Assembly: GCA_020632925.1 (NCBI GenBank)
Contig: JACKER010000008.1
Location: 62,001 to 126,000 of the forward strand
From: Alphaproteobacteria bacterium
GTDB taxonomy: Bacteria > Myxococcota_A > UBA796 > GCA-2862545
Reading direction: 5' to 3'
Length of the DNA: 64,000 bases
Of the stretch, positions 15,891 through 25,100 are shown in pieces. The notes below the pieces were generated by a model. It had not been told where the DNA came from, ran no database searches, and worked only from the letters and a program-made list of their open reading frames with translations. Every line of letters starts with the position of its first letter. Within the stretch, counting starts at the first letter, position 1. The position numbers were made by a program, and so were the translations under genes.

Positions 15891-16817
15891 TCAGGCCAAC
15901 CGCGCCGCCCGTGACCCACCCGCCAGGGACCACACCTCCACCTCCCCGATGCCGGGCGGGAGGTGGCCGTCGACGACCTGCTTCACCGCCAGCGACCTCC
16001 GCAGCACCTCGGCGCTGGGGCTTCCCTCGCCCCACGCGATCACCGCCCGAAGCGCGCCCGTGAGCTCCGGCGTGCCCTGGGGCATCAGGTGCAGCCGGCG
16101 ACGAGCGGCGGCCAACGCCCGAAGCGACGGCAGGACGGCGTCGAGCGCCTCGTGCCACTCCCACGCGTACCGGAGCGCCTGCAGCGGTGCCGTGACGACC
16201 TCGGAGGACCGCGCGTCCTTGAGCTCCACGAGCACCAGCCGGCCAGCGTCGTCGATGGCGAGCTGATCGAGCTCGTTGGCCCCCTTGGGCGCCGGTGGAC
16301 GCTTCCACCCTCGCTCCACCGACAGCGCGTCGACGGCCGCGTGCGCCGCTCGCACCGCGTCCACGTCGAGGGCTCGTTCTCGCGCCTCGCCGGACGACCG
16401 GCCGAGGACGGCCTCGCGGTCGAGCGTGACCCAGGGCTCCTGCAGCGCCATCCACGACGCCTGGACGAGCCCCTCCTTCTTCACCCACCGCGCGTCCACG
16501 ACCACCCCGGAGAGGTAGGTGCGCAGGGCATCGTCGAATCCGCGCTCATCGACGACCCAGGTCCGGAACAGGCCGTGCGCACACGCCTGGCGCGTGTACG
16601 TCGGCGACGCGGTGAGTCGGATACCACCCCGCCCACGTCGCGCCGTGACCAGCCGAGTGAGCCCGCAGTAGAGGTGGACCTCGTCGCGCTCGCGGAACTG
16701 CAGGTCGAGCGGTACCCCGGCCACCGACCATGGACGGCGAAGCGGAGCCAGGAAGGCCCCGTCCTCCAGGAGCTCGATCAGCGGCTCACCGGGTTCGCGG
16801 TCGTAGCGTACGGTCAT
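15891..16817 (-). CDS. Hypothetical protein with a PD-(D/E)XK nuclease-like motif
   Basis: 308 residues from the ATG at 16817, which has AGGAGG upstream; the longer frame to 16865 is unlikely. The N-terminal 170 residues are unclassified. Residues 180-212 read ANELDQLAID then GRLVLVELK, giving E182-x-D184 and E198-L-K200 on a predicted strand-turn-strand. This is the arrangement of PD-(D/E)XK nuclease-fold proteins. The remainder is helical. A role in nucleic acid cleavage is possible, but the motif is short. The gene lies close behind the 14472-15785 operon on the same strand. Confidence 0.6.
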   Translation of the reverse strand: MTVRYDREPGEPLIELLEDGAFLAPLRRPWSVAGVPLDLQFRERDEVHLYCGLTRLVTARRGRGGIRLTASPTYTRQACAHGLFRTWVVDERGFDDALRTYLSGVVVDARWVKKEGLVQASWMALQEPWVTLDREAVLGRSSGEARERALDVDAVRAAHAAVDALSVERGWKRPPAPKGANELDQLAIDDAGRLVLVELKDARSSEVVTAPLQALRYAWEWHEALDAVLPSLRALAAARRRLHLMPQGTPELTGALRAVIAWGEGSPSAEVLRRSLAVKQVVDGHLPPGIGEVEVWSLAGGSRAARLA

Positions 16818-16863
16818 CCCCCCTCCTATGGTCCACGTCCGCATCCTGCGATAACCGCCGCTC

Positions 16864-17157
16864 ATGACGCCCTTCTGGAAGGCCGCGGTGACGTTGGTGG
16901 GAGCGACGCAGCTCCTCCTGATGGTGACGGGACTCTGGCTGGCATCGGACCTGTACGAGTGGGCGCGGTGGGCCCAGGAGAACCCGGCCTCCGCGGGGAT
17001 CGTCGTGTCCGACCACCACCCCGGCTACTTCGAGACCTCCACCGGCATGAGCGCCGCCACCCTCCTGGTCGCGTGGGCCGTCGGCGGCGGGGTGCTGCTC
17101 GGGCTCACCACGCTCCTGGGAGGCCGCGAGAGCGAGAAGGGCAGCCAGGACCGCTGA
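16864..17157 (+). CDS. Small two-helix membrane protein
   Basis: 97 residues with two transmembrane helices (about 6-27, AAVTLVGATQLLLMVTGLWL, and about 63-85, ATLLVAWAVGGGVLLGLTTL). A hydrophilic loop lies between them and the tail is charged. No family recognised. It is divergent from the nuclease-like gene, so the 46-bp gap must hold both promoters or leaders. Confidence 0.6.
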   Translation: MTPFWKAAVTLVGATQLLLMVTGLWLASDLYEWARWAQENPASAGIVVSDHHPGYFETSTGMSAATLLVAWAVGGGVLLGLTTLLGGRESEKGSQDR

Positions 17158-17175
17158 GGGGTCGTCGGGATCGCG

Positions 17176-17181
17176 TAGCCT
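17176..17181 (+). promoter_or_regulatory. Putative -10 element TAGCCT
   Basis: TAGCCT in GCGTAGCCTGG sits 35 bases before the GTG at 17217. It resembles the TAGNCT-type -10 boxes seen before other genes here. The -35 is not clear. Confidence 0.25.
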
Positions 17182-17216
17182 GGTGCGACCGTCCCACCCG
17201 TCCAGCGGAGGCCCAC

Positions 17217-17969
17217 GTGCCCAAGCGCATCCTGATCGCCGGAGAGTCCTGGGTCACCCACTCGATCCACCAGAAGGGCTTCGACAGCTTCACGACCACC
17301 GAGTACGTCGAGGGCGTCGGGTGGCTGCGGGACGCGCTCGAGGCGTACGGGTGGACGGTCGAGCACCAGCCGGCGCACGTGGCGGCGCGCTCCTTCCCGC
17401 GCACCCCCGAGGCGCTCGCGGCCTACGACGTCGTCCTGCTCTCCGACATCGGCTCCAACACGCTGCTGCTCCACCCCGACACCCTCGTCCGCTCGGTGTC
17501 GCTGCCCAATGCGCTCGAGGCGCTCCGCACCTGGGTCGCCGGCGGTGGCGGGTTGGTCATGGTCGGCGGGTACATGACGTTCCAGGGGATCGACGGCAAG
17601 GCGCGGTACGCGGGCAGCCCCCTCGAGGACGTGCTGCCGGTCACGCTCCGCAGGACGGACGACCGCGTCGAGGCACCGCAGGGGCTGATCCCCGAGGTCG
17701 TCGACCCGAACCACCCCATCGCCGCCGGGCTCCCGAAGACGTGGCCCGCGCTGCTCGGGCTCAACGAGCTCAGCGTCGATCCGGGTGGGTCCCTGGTCGC
17801 CACCGCCGGCGGGTACCCGTTGGTCGTGGCCGGCAGGCACGAGCGGGGCCGCGCGGTCGCGTTCGCGTCGGACTGCGGCCCGCACTGGGCGCCCCCGGCG
17901 TTCTGCGACTGGGAGCACTACGCGCGTCTGTGGCACCAGATCGCCCTGTGGGCCTCGGGCGGCGTGTGA
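17217..17969 (+). CDS. Putative glutamine amidotransferase-like protein (class I GATase fold, PF07090-type)
   Basis: 250 residues from a GTG with GGAGG upstream. The sequence reads as a class I glutamine amidotransferase-like flavodoxin fold: KRILIAGESWVTHSIHQKGF at the N-terminus, DVVLLSDIGSNTLLL, then GGGGLVMVGGYMTFQGIDGK and HERGRAVAFASDCGPHW. These are typical of the family annotated as putative cytoplasmic glutamine amidotransferases. The nucleophile-elbow Cys of true amidotransferases is not present in the GGYMTF position, so catalysis is uncertain. No partner gene is obvious. Confidence 0.75.
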   Translation: MPKRILIAGESWVTHSIHQKGFDSFTTTEYVEGVGWLRDALEAYGWTVEHQPAHVAARSFPRTPEALAAYDVVLLSDIGSNTLLLHPDTLVRSVSLPNALEALRTWVAGGGGLVMVGGYMTFQGIDGKARYAGSPLEDVLPVTLRRTDDRVEAPQGLIPEVVDPNHPIAAGLPKTWPALLGLNELSVDPGGSLVATAGGYPLVVAGRHERGRAVAFASDCGPHWAPPAFCDWEHYARLWHQIALWASGGV

Positions 17970-17999
17970 GATCCGCATCGGGTCGCTCTCGGGGCGTCT

Positions 18000-18005
18000 T
18001 AGACT
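18000..18005 (+). promoter_or_regulatory. Putative -10 element TAGACT
   Basis: TAGACT lies 19 bases before the ATG of the metalloprotease gene; the ribosome site CGGAGG lies between them. No convincing -35 box is visible. Confidence 0.35.
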
Positions 18006-18023
18006 GCATCCCCGGAGGTCGTG

Positions 18024-20552
18024 ATGCGCATCGGTTGGGTCCTCGGCGTGCTCGCTGCGTGCGGCCAGCCCTCCGCGCCGCCGCCGGTCTCCTCACCGTC
18101 GACGACCCCGAGCGCGCCGGACGACACCGCGTTGATCGAGCGCGCGACCGGGTGGCTCGCGGAGCACGTCGACCCGGACGTCTACGGTGAGGTCGACGCG
18201 TACGAGGTGCTGCGCCACTGGACCGACGACCTCGACCTCGGCCACGTTCACCTCCAGCAGCGCGTCGGCGGCGTACCGGTGTTCGGCGGACAGGCCATCG
18301 TCCACGTCGACGCCAGGGACCGCATCCGCGCGCTGACCGACGACCTGATCCCGGTCGGCGACGTGGACCTCGTGCCCACCTTGTCGGCCGAGGACGCGAT
18401 CGCCGCGGTGGGTGCCCCCGAGCCGCTCGCGCCCGATCCCGAGGCGGACGCCGCCATCGACACCGCCCCGACCGCGCGCCTGTGGCTGTTGCGCCGCGAC
18501 GAGCAGGTCCACCTCGCCTGGTCCGTGAGCTGGGCCGTGCTCGATGTCGACGAGCCCACCGCGCCCCGGGTCTTCGTCGACGCACACGACGGGCTCGAGC
18601 TCTGGCGGTACGACGACCTGCAGACCGTCCAGATCCAGAACGCCACACGCTACGACGGCACCCAGCCGCTCGAAGTCTATCAGACCGGCGGCACGAAGTA
18701 CCTCGAGGATCCCATCCGGGACTTCGTTACCCTCAGCTCGGACAGGTTCGGGTACCTCTACTACGTCAGCACGACCAGCTCGACGTTCTCCGACACCACG
18801 CTGGCCCAGCTCCACCACGGGACCACGACCGTGGAGGACTACTACCAGCAGGTCCACGGCCGGGACGGCATCGACGGGGCCGGGGGTCCGGGTTCGGTCG
18901 CTCGGGTCGAGACCGGTGTCCCCGCCCTGGCCGGCGCGGCCCACTACGGCAACCGATACAACAACGCCTTCTGGAGCACCGGCAGCCAGCTGTTCGTCGC
19001 GGGCGACGGCAACGGCTCGCTCTTCTCCCCGCTCGTGTCCCTGGACGTGGTGGCGCACGAGTTCACCCACGGTGTGACCGAGCACACGGCGAACCTGACC
19101 TACGCCAACGAGTCGGGCGCGCTCAACGAGTCGATGTCCGACGTGTTCGGCGCCGCGGCGGAGGCCTTCGGCGAAGGTGCGGTCTCGGCGGACACCTGGT
19201 GGATCGGGGAGGACTGCTACACGCCGGGCACCGCGAACGACGCCCTGCGGTACATGGAGGACCCGACCGCGGACGGCGCCTCCCGCGACCACTACGACCA
19301 CCGGTACACCGGCACGGCGGACAACGGAGGGGTCCACTACAACTCGGGCATCGGGAACCTGGCGTTCTACCCGGTGAGCGAGGGCGGCAATCACCCCACG
19401 TACGGGGGTGTGCCGATCACTGGGCTCGGCATCGACGTGGCCGAGCAGATCTGGTACCGCGGGCTCACGACGTACGCGACGGCCTCCACCGACTTCCAGG
19501 GGATGCGCGTCGCGACGCTGCTCGCGGCCGAGGACCTGTACGGGACGGACAGCACCGAGGAGCAGGTGGTGGACGCGGCCTGGGCCCTGGTCGGGGTCGA
19601 TCCGTGGGTGTTGTTGCCCCAGGGCTGGGCGTCCAGCGGGGTGGGTGCGCCGTCGGTGGTCTACCGCAAGCCCACCGGGCAGATGGTGATGGCCTTCGAG
19701 TCGATGACGGAGGCGCCATCGGCCGACTGTCCGAACGGGAAGTGGTCGATCGGCCTGGCGACCTCGACGACCGGCCGCGACTTCACGATGCTCGGCACGC
19801 CGGCGCTCGCGCCCGTCGGCGGGACCTGGCGCTCGTGCGTGGTGGCGCACCCGACGCTGATGGTGGACGAGACGGGCACGGGGTACGACCTGTGGTTCAA
19901 GGCCGAGCAGGACGACACGACCTGCGGCGGGGACGCGGCGTGTCTGTACAGCGGCATCGGGTATGCCCACGTCAGTGGTGACTTCACCACGGTGACGGTG
20001 GCGTCGACGCCGGTGGTCACGACCTCCCAGGTGATGGGCTACCCCTCGGTCGTGAACGTCAGCGGCACGTACACGATGATGCTCCAGAGCCACCCGGACC
20101 TGTACGTGGCGACCGCGGACGTGCCCGAGGGACCGTGGACGCTGGACCCCACGCCGGTGACGAGCATCGGCGTGACCTCGTGGGCGGCGGACGAGGTGTT
20201 CAACCCCGCGCTGGTCTGCGAGTTCGACACGCTGCCCAACACGTTCCCCTACAGCGACTACTTCGGCGGGCGCCAGCGGGACGGGACCTGGGGCGACGTG
20301 CTGGACGGCGGCGTCGGGCACGCGGTCTCGCAGGACGGCACGAGCTGGCAGCTCTCGGTCGCCACGCTCTACGCGTTCGTGGGGAACGAGCGCTGGCGCC
20401 ACTGGTCGGCCCTGCGGCACGGCAGCGGGGTGGTGTTCTACTACTCGGAGACGGTGGGCGGCGCGAACCGGATCGGCGTGAAGACGAAGCTCACGAGCTG
20501 GTCGAAGACCGGCCTCTCGCCGCGGACCTGCCCACGCCCCGCCTGGTGGTGA
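18024..20552 (+). CDS. Secreted M4 (thermolysin-like) metalloprotease lipoprotein with C-terminal beta domain
   Basis: 842 residues. The signal MRIGWVLGVLAAC has a lipobox with Cys13, so the enzyme is probably anchored to a membrane. Residues 35-160 match FTP/PepSY-type propeptides (VGGVPVFGGQAIVHVDARDR). The peptidase domain carries HEFTHGVTEH at 345-354 and E369 in NESMSD, giving HExxH-x19-E as in thermolysin, then GVHYNSGIGNLAFY with the late catalytic His. Residues from about 535 to the end form a beta-rich domain with repeated Trp/Gly strands (GAPSVVYRKPTGQMVMAFES) recalling five-bladed propeller folds. The start was chosen at 18024 instead of the adjacent GTG at 18021. All key residues are present. 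Confidence 0.88.
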   Translation: MRIGWVLGVLAACGQPSAPPPVSSPSTTPSAPDDTALIERATGWLAEHVDPDVYGEVDAYEVLRHWTDDLDLGHVHLQQRVGGVPVFGGQAIVHVDARDRIRALTDDLIPVGDVDLVPTLSAEDAIAAVGAPEPLAPDPEADAAIDTAPTARLWLLRRDEQVHLAWSVSWAVLDVDEPTAPRVFVDAHDGLELWRYDDLQTVQIQNATRYDGTQPLEVYQTGGTKYLEDPIRDFVTLSSDRFGYLYYVSTTSSTFSDTTLAQLHHGTTTVEDYYQQVHGRDGIDGAGGPGSVARVETGVPALAGAAHYGNRYNNAFWSTGSQLFVAGDGNGSLFSPLVSLDVVAHEFTHGVTEHTANLTYANESGALNESMSDVFGAAAEAFGEGAVSADTWWIGEDCYTPGTANDALRYMEDPTADGASRDHYDHRYTGTADNGGVHYNSGIGNLAFYPVSEGGNHPTYGGVPITGLGIDVAEQIWYRGLTTYATASTDFQGMRVATLLAAEDLYGTDSTEEQVVDAAWALVGVDPWVLLPQGWASSGVGAPSVVYRKPTGQMVMAFESMTEAPSADCPNGKWSIGLATSTTGRDFTMLGTPALAPVGGTWRSCVVAHPTLMVDETGTGYDLWFKAEQDDTTCGGDAACLYSGIGYAHVSGDFTTVTVASTPVVTTSQVMGYPSVVNVSGTYTMMLQSHPDLYVATADVPEGPWTLDPTPVTSIGVTSWAADEVFNPALVCEFDTLPNTFPYSDYFGGRQRDGTWGDVLDGGVGHAVSQDGTSWQLSVATLYAFVGNERWRHWSALRHGSGVVFYYSETVGGANRIGVKTKLTSWSKTGLSPRTCPRPAWW

Positions 20553-20775
20553 CCCCGCTTGGGCGGTGTTGTCGACGGCCCACCTTGCCCGGCCATCCCC
20601 ATGCCAACGCAACCGCCGTGTTGCAGTTCGGCCACCTTGCCCCGCCATCCCCCCGCCCGCGCAACCGCCATGTTGCAGATCGGCGACCTTGCCCGGCCAT
20701 CCCCCCGCCGGCGCAACCGCCATGTTGCACTTCGGCCACCTTGCCCCGCCATCCCCCAGCGACTGCAACAATCGC

Positions 20776-20904
20776 GGAGGCAAGGTAGGCCGAATGCAAC
20801 CGATCGCCGGGTTCGACGCGGGTTCACGCCACCGAACCCCCCGAGAATGAAGGTTCTACCGTCCCGGCCATCGAGGCGTGTTGCATTCGGGGCACCTTGC
20901 CTCC
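20776..20904. mobile_element. REPIN/MITE-like element, copy 1
   Basis: 129 bp bounded by 25-bp terminal inverted repeats: GGAGGCAAGGTAGGCCGAATG at the left (continuing CAAC), and the reverse complement of GGAGGCAAGGTGCCCCGAATG (continuing CAAC) at the right, with 3 mismatches. No coding capacity. The inverted ends resemble the surrounding repeat unit, as in REP doublets. Confidence 0.65.
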
Positions 20905-21119
20905 CGCCGCGTTGCAGATCGGCCACCTTGCCCGGCCATACCCCCGCCGGCGCAACTGCAGTGTTGCAGTTCGGCCACCTTGCCCCGCCATCTCCCCGCC
21001 CGGCGCAACCGCCATGTTGCAGATCGGCCACCTTGCCCGGCCATACCCCCGGCGGCGCAACCGCCAGGTTGCAGTTCGGCCACCTTGCCCGGCCATCCCC
21101 CAGCGACTGCAACAATGGC

Positions 21120-21248
21120 GGAGGCAAGGTAGGCCGAATGCAACCGATCGCCGGGTTCGACGCGGGTTCACGCCACCGAGCCCCCCGAGAACGAAGGTTC
21201 TACCGTCCCGGCCGTCGAGGCGTGTTGCATTCGGGGCACCTTGCCTCC
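21120..21248. mobile_element. REPIN/MITE-like element, copy 2
   Basis: A near-identical copy of the element at 20776-20904, exactly 344 bp downstream, with only a few substitutions across the full length. The flanking repeat runs are also similar, so the pair may reflect a segmental duplication of element plus repeats. Confidence 0.65.
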
Positions 21249-21451
21249 CGCCGTGTTGCAGTTCGGCCACCTTGCCCGGCCATACCCCCGCCGGCGCAAC
21301 CGCCGTGTTGCAGATCGGCCACCTTGCCCGGCCATACCCCCGCCGGCGCAACCGCCGGGTTGCAGTTCCGCCACCTTGCCCGGCCATCCCCCGTGGTCGG
21401 CGCGAGCGTCCGATCCTGGCGCCCCGCGCGTCCCCTTCAACGGGAGGTCGC

Positions 21452-22132
21452 GTGCTTCGTACGACGATGGGTTGTCTCGTCCTGATCCTGGTCGGCTGCT
21501 CCGACGACGGCAGAGGGGGCAAAGGGGGGAAGAAGGGGAACTGCGGGGCGTCCGGCTCCGAGTTCGAGGTCGAGGTCCTGGGCGCGACGGTGTTCCCGTA
21601 CAAGCCCGAGACCGAGTCACCGTGGGACTGGGACGGGGACATCCCCGACTGGATGATCGACGTCACCGACGCGTTGGGCGACATCGCCGGCTCGCCGGAG
21701 CTCAAGACCGCCGCCGAGATCCTCACCATCGTGGACGAGGTCGCGCCCCTGCTGCTGACCGGGACCGTGCCACCCGATCCCGTGCTCCAGGTCGTCGCTG
21801 CGTTGGACACCGGGACCACCACGACGACCTCCACCTTCTTCGGTGGGACCACCACCACCACCACCTACGGCACGTTCACGTTCGCCACGCTCGACACCGA
21901 GGACGACACCTACGAGCCCGTCTTCCGGCAGCGCGTCGACGTCGACCTGTTCTCCGACGAGACCCTCTGGCTCGACGTCTGGGACGAGGACCTCACCTTC
22001 GACGACTACGTCGGGTCGGTCGGGCTGAAGCTGCGCGACCTGCGCGATCTCGGAGGGTGCGGCAAGACCACCCTGCGGGGTCCCGTGGACGGCGGGCTCT
22101 ACAGCGTCGACGTGACCGTCGAGCCCCTCTGA
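21452..22132 (+). CDS. Lipoprotein with C2-like domain
   Basis: 226 residues from a GTG with GGGAGG upstream. The signal MLRTTMGCLVLILVGC has its lipobox Cys at 16, followed by a Gly/Lys-rich spacer. The middle is acidic with a Thr-rich run (about 115-130). Residues 150-215 read VDVDLFSDETLWLDVWDEDL, then FDDYVGSVGLKLRDL. This is the pattern of a C2 beta-sandwich with calcium-binding Asp loops (WDED, DD). It is probably a surface or periplasmic calcium-dependent binding protein. The C2 call is moderate; the start and lipobox are clear. It lies directly after the repeat array. Confidence 0.75.
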   Translation: MLRTTMGCLVLILVGCSDDGRGGKGGKKGNCGASGSEFEVEVLGATVFPYKPETESPWDWDGDIPDWMIDVTDALGDIAGSPELKTAAEILTIVDEVAPLLLTGTVPPDPVLQVVAALDTGTTTTTSTFFGGTTTTTTYGTFTFATLDTEDDTYEPVFRQRVDVDLFSDETLWLDVWDEDLTFDDYVGSVGLKLRDLRDLGGCGKTTLRGPVDGGLYSVDVTVEPL

Positions 22133-22178
22133 GCGCTCGCTCGCGCCGCGGTCGGCTACGTGCGCGTACGGAGATGCG

Positions 22179-25100
22179 ATGCCGCTGGTGGAGATCACGC
22201 TCGACGCCCGGGAGACGACGAACCTCGCCCTGGCACACGCCGGCGTCCCGCTCGTCGAAGCGATCCGCGTCCGCAACCTCGGCGCCGATCGCCTCGAGGG
22301 CGCGAGCCTGGAGCTCCAGCTCGGCCCCGACCTCGGGTTGCCCGTGCGGCGCGACCTGCCGCCGCTCCACCCCGGGGAGGTCGTGGAGCTCGAGGCCGTC
22401 GAGCTGGTCCTGCCCGTCGAGCGGCTGCGCACCATCGTCGAGGCCGAGCAGGCGCGCCTGTCCTGCCGCCTGCTGGTGGGCGAGGAGGTCCTCGGCACGA
22501 CCGAGCACCCGATCGAGGTGCTCGCGTGGAACGAGTGGGCCGGCCACCGCGCCCCGCCCGCGCTGCTCGCCGTGTTCGTCACGCCGAACCACCCCGTCGT
22601 CTCCACCGTGCTCCGGCGCGTCCGCGACCGCCTCGGCGAGGGTGGGGATCCCGCGATCGACGGGTACCAGCGTCGGAGCCCGGCCCGGGCGCGCGCGCAG
22701 GTCGTCGCCCTCTACGAGACGCTCCAGGGCTTCGACCTCACCTACGTCGGCGTCCCCGCGAGCTTCGAGGCCATGGGGCAGAAGGTGCGCCTGCCCGACG
22801 TCGTGCTGGCAGAGGGCCTCGGCAACTGCCTCGACGTCTCCCTGCTCGTCGCCGCCTGCCTCGAGCAGATGGGGTTGCACCCGCTGATCGTGCTGATCCA
22901 GGGGCACGCGTTCCCCGGCGCCTGGCTCGTCGACGACCGCTTTCCCGAGGGGACCGTGTTCGACGCGGCGCGGCTGCGCAACGCCGTCGCCCTCGACCAG
23001 CTCGTGTTCTTCGACTCGAGCACGACCGTCGCCAGGCCGCGGCTGCCGTTCGCGCAGGCGGAGGCCGTCGCCGCGCTCGCGCTGCAGGACGACGCCCGGT
23101 TCCAGTCCGCCGTCGACGTCCACGTCGCGCGGCTCGACCGCTACCTGCCACTGCCCGTGCGTCGCACGTTCGAGGCGCCCGCCACGCCCCCGGACGTCGA
23201 GCCCACCCTCGCCCAGCGCGTGCTCGCCGAGGCCGCCGCGGAACCGCCACCCAGGGAGGAGGAGCCGCCGCCACCGCCGCCCGAGCCCGTCGTCGCCCGG
23301 TTCGCGAAGTGGAAGGAGAAGCTCCTCGATCTGTCGCTGCGCAACAAGCTCCTCGCGTTCCGCGCCGATACGCGGTCCGCCCTGCCGCTCGACGTGGTCG
23401 ACCTCGCGCGCTTCGAGGACCTGCTCGCCGACGAGGGCGTGTTCGAGCTCCTCCCACGGCCGCCCGTCGATCCGCGCGACCAGCGGGACGAGGGCGTCGT
23501 GGAGCGCACGGTCCCGGCGCACGAGATGCTCGAGCGGCTGCGCACCGAGCTCGAGGCGCGCCGGCTGCACTTCCCCTTCGACGAGCCCGAGCTGTTCTCC
23601 CGCGTCGTCGCGCTCGACCGCGCGGCCCGCGTGGACCTCGAGGAGGGAGGCGCCAACACGCTGTTCGCGGCGATCGGCTTCCTCCGCTGGTTCGAGTCCG
23701 CCTCCAGCGAGCAGGCCCGCCTCGCCCCGCTGCTGCTCGTGCCCGTCGGCTTCGAGGTCCAGCGCTCCACGGGTCGCATCCGCCTGCGCCGCCTGCCCGA
23801 GGATCCCGTACCGAACGTCACCCTCGTCGAGAAGATGCGGCGGGACTTCGACCTCGATCTGTCGGCCCTCACCACGCCCCGCGCCGACGACGCCGGCGTC
23901 GACGTGGCCGACCTGCTCCGGAGCGCGCGGCTCGCCATCGGCCGTCAGCCCCGCTGGGAGGTGCTGGAGATCGCGTCGCTCGGCCTGTTCTCGTTCACCA
24001 AGTTCCTGCTCTGGAAGGACCTCGAGGACAACGCCCGGGTCCTGCTCCAGAACCCCGTGGTCCAGCACATCGCGACCCGGTCCGGACGGGCCTACCCGAA
24101 CCCCGTGCCCGCCACCTCGCCCGCCGAGCTCGACGCCACCGTGCCGCCCGACGCGCTACCGCTGGTGGTGGACGCCGACTCGACGCAGACGGCGGCGGTG
24201 CACTCGGCGCTGCGCGGGCGCTCCTTCGTGCTCCAGGGGCCGCCGGGGACGGGCAAGTCGCAGACCATCACGAACCTCGTCGCCGCGGCGCTCGGCGAGG
24301 GCAAGACGGTGCTGTTCGTCTCCGAGAAGATGGCGGCGCTCGAGGTCGTGCACCGGCGGCTGCAGCAGGTGGGCCTCGGCGACTTCTGCCTCGAGCTGCA
24401 CAGCCACAAGGCGAACAAGAAGGAGGTCACGGCAGCGCTCGCCGCGAACCTCGCCCGCGATACGCGCGTGCCGGACCCGGGGTGGGCGAAGCGCTCGGCC
24501 GAGCTGAAGGAGCTCCGCGACGGGCTCGCGGCCTACGTCGAGGCGCTGCACCGCCCGCGCCCGCTGGGGATGTCGTTCTACGTGGCGAGCGCCCGGCTCC
24601 TGGCCCTGAGCGACGCCCCACGATTCGGCGTGGAGCTGGCCGATCCCGCCGCGCTGGACGAGGACCGCTGGCGGACGCTGCTCGACCGCGCCTCGCGGTT
24701 CGCGTCGGTCGCGACGGCGGTGGAGCCGACGACGAGCCACCCGTTCCACGACTGCCGGCCGACCTCCTGGTCCGAGCGCGAGCAGCAGGCGATGGAGGCG
24801 GCGCTGACGGGGGCGAGGTCCGCGGTCCGGACGCTGATCGAGCGGCGGGCGGCGGCGAGCGCGCTCGTGGGCGGCGAGGGTCTGCCCGCGGACGAGGTGT
24901 TCGCGCTGACGCAGCTGCTCGGTGACGGTGGGCTGCCCGAGGTCACGACCGACGACGCCGGCTTCGCGGCGCTCGCGGAGCGGACACGCACGGCGATCGA
25001 GGCCTGGGAGCTCGAGCTGTCGCGCCGGGCGAGCATCGACGAGCGCTGGACGCCCCAGGTCTACGACCTCGATCTGGCGCGGCTCTCCGCGACCTTCGAC

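Larger units (their letters stand above)
20553..21451. repeat. Intergenic array of 52-53 bp repeats
   Basis: Ten clear units begin with GTTGCA at about 20619, 20672, 20724, 20911, 20963, 21016, 21068, 21255, 21308 and 21359; a degenerate one is near 20567. Spacing is 52 or 53 bp. Each unit has a conserved CGGCCACCTTGCCCGGCCAT block and a GCAAC-N6-GTTGC palindrome at the unit junction. The units come in runs of three, four and three, separated by two copies of a 129-bp element. No gene is supported here: the open frames on both strands are a consequence of the repeat period and composition. Function is unknown. Spacers are near-identical, so it is not a CRISPR array. Confidence 0.85.

Noticed and set aside
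20441..21127. Long minus-strand frames across the repeat array with repeated WxGQGGRTAT-like peptides
   Set aside because: All frames are open because of the repeat sequence and lack of AT; no ribosome sites, and indels of one base between units shift the frame without selection.
20553..21451. CRISPR array
   Set aside because: Units are near-identical over their whole length, with no unique spacers and no cas genes nearby.
22300..23250. Separate transglutaminase gene at the front of the giant helicase
   Set aside because: The segment is in frame with no stop, and such N-terminal parts are usual in DUF4011-type helicases.
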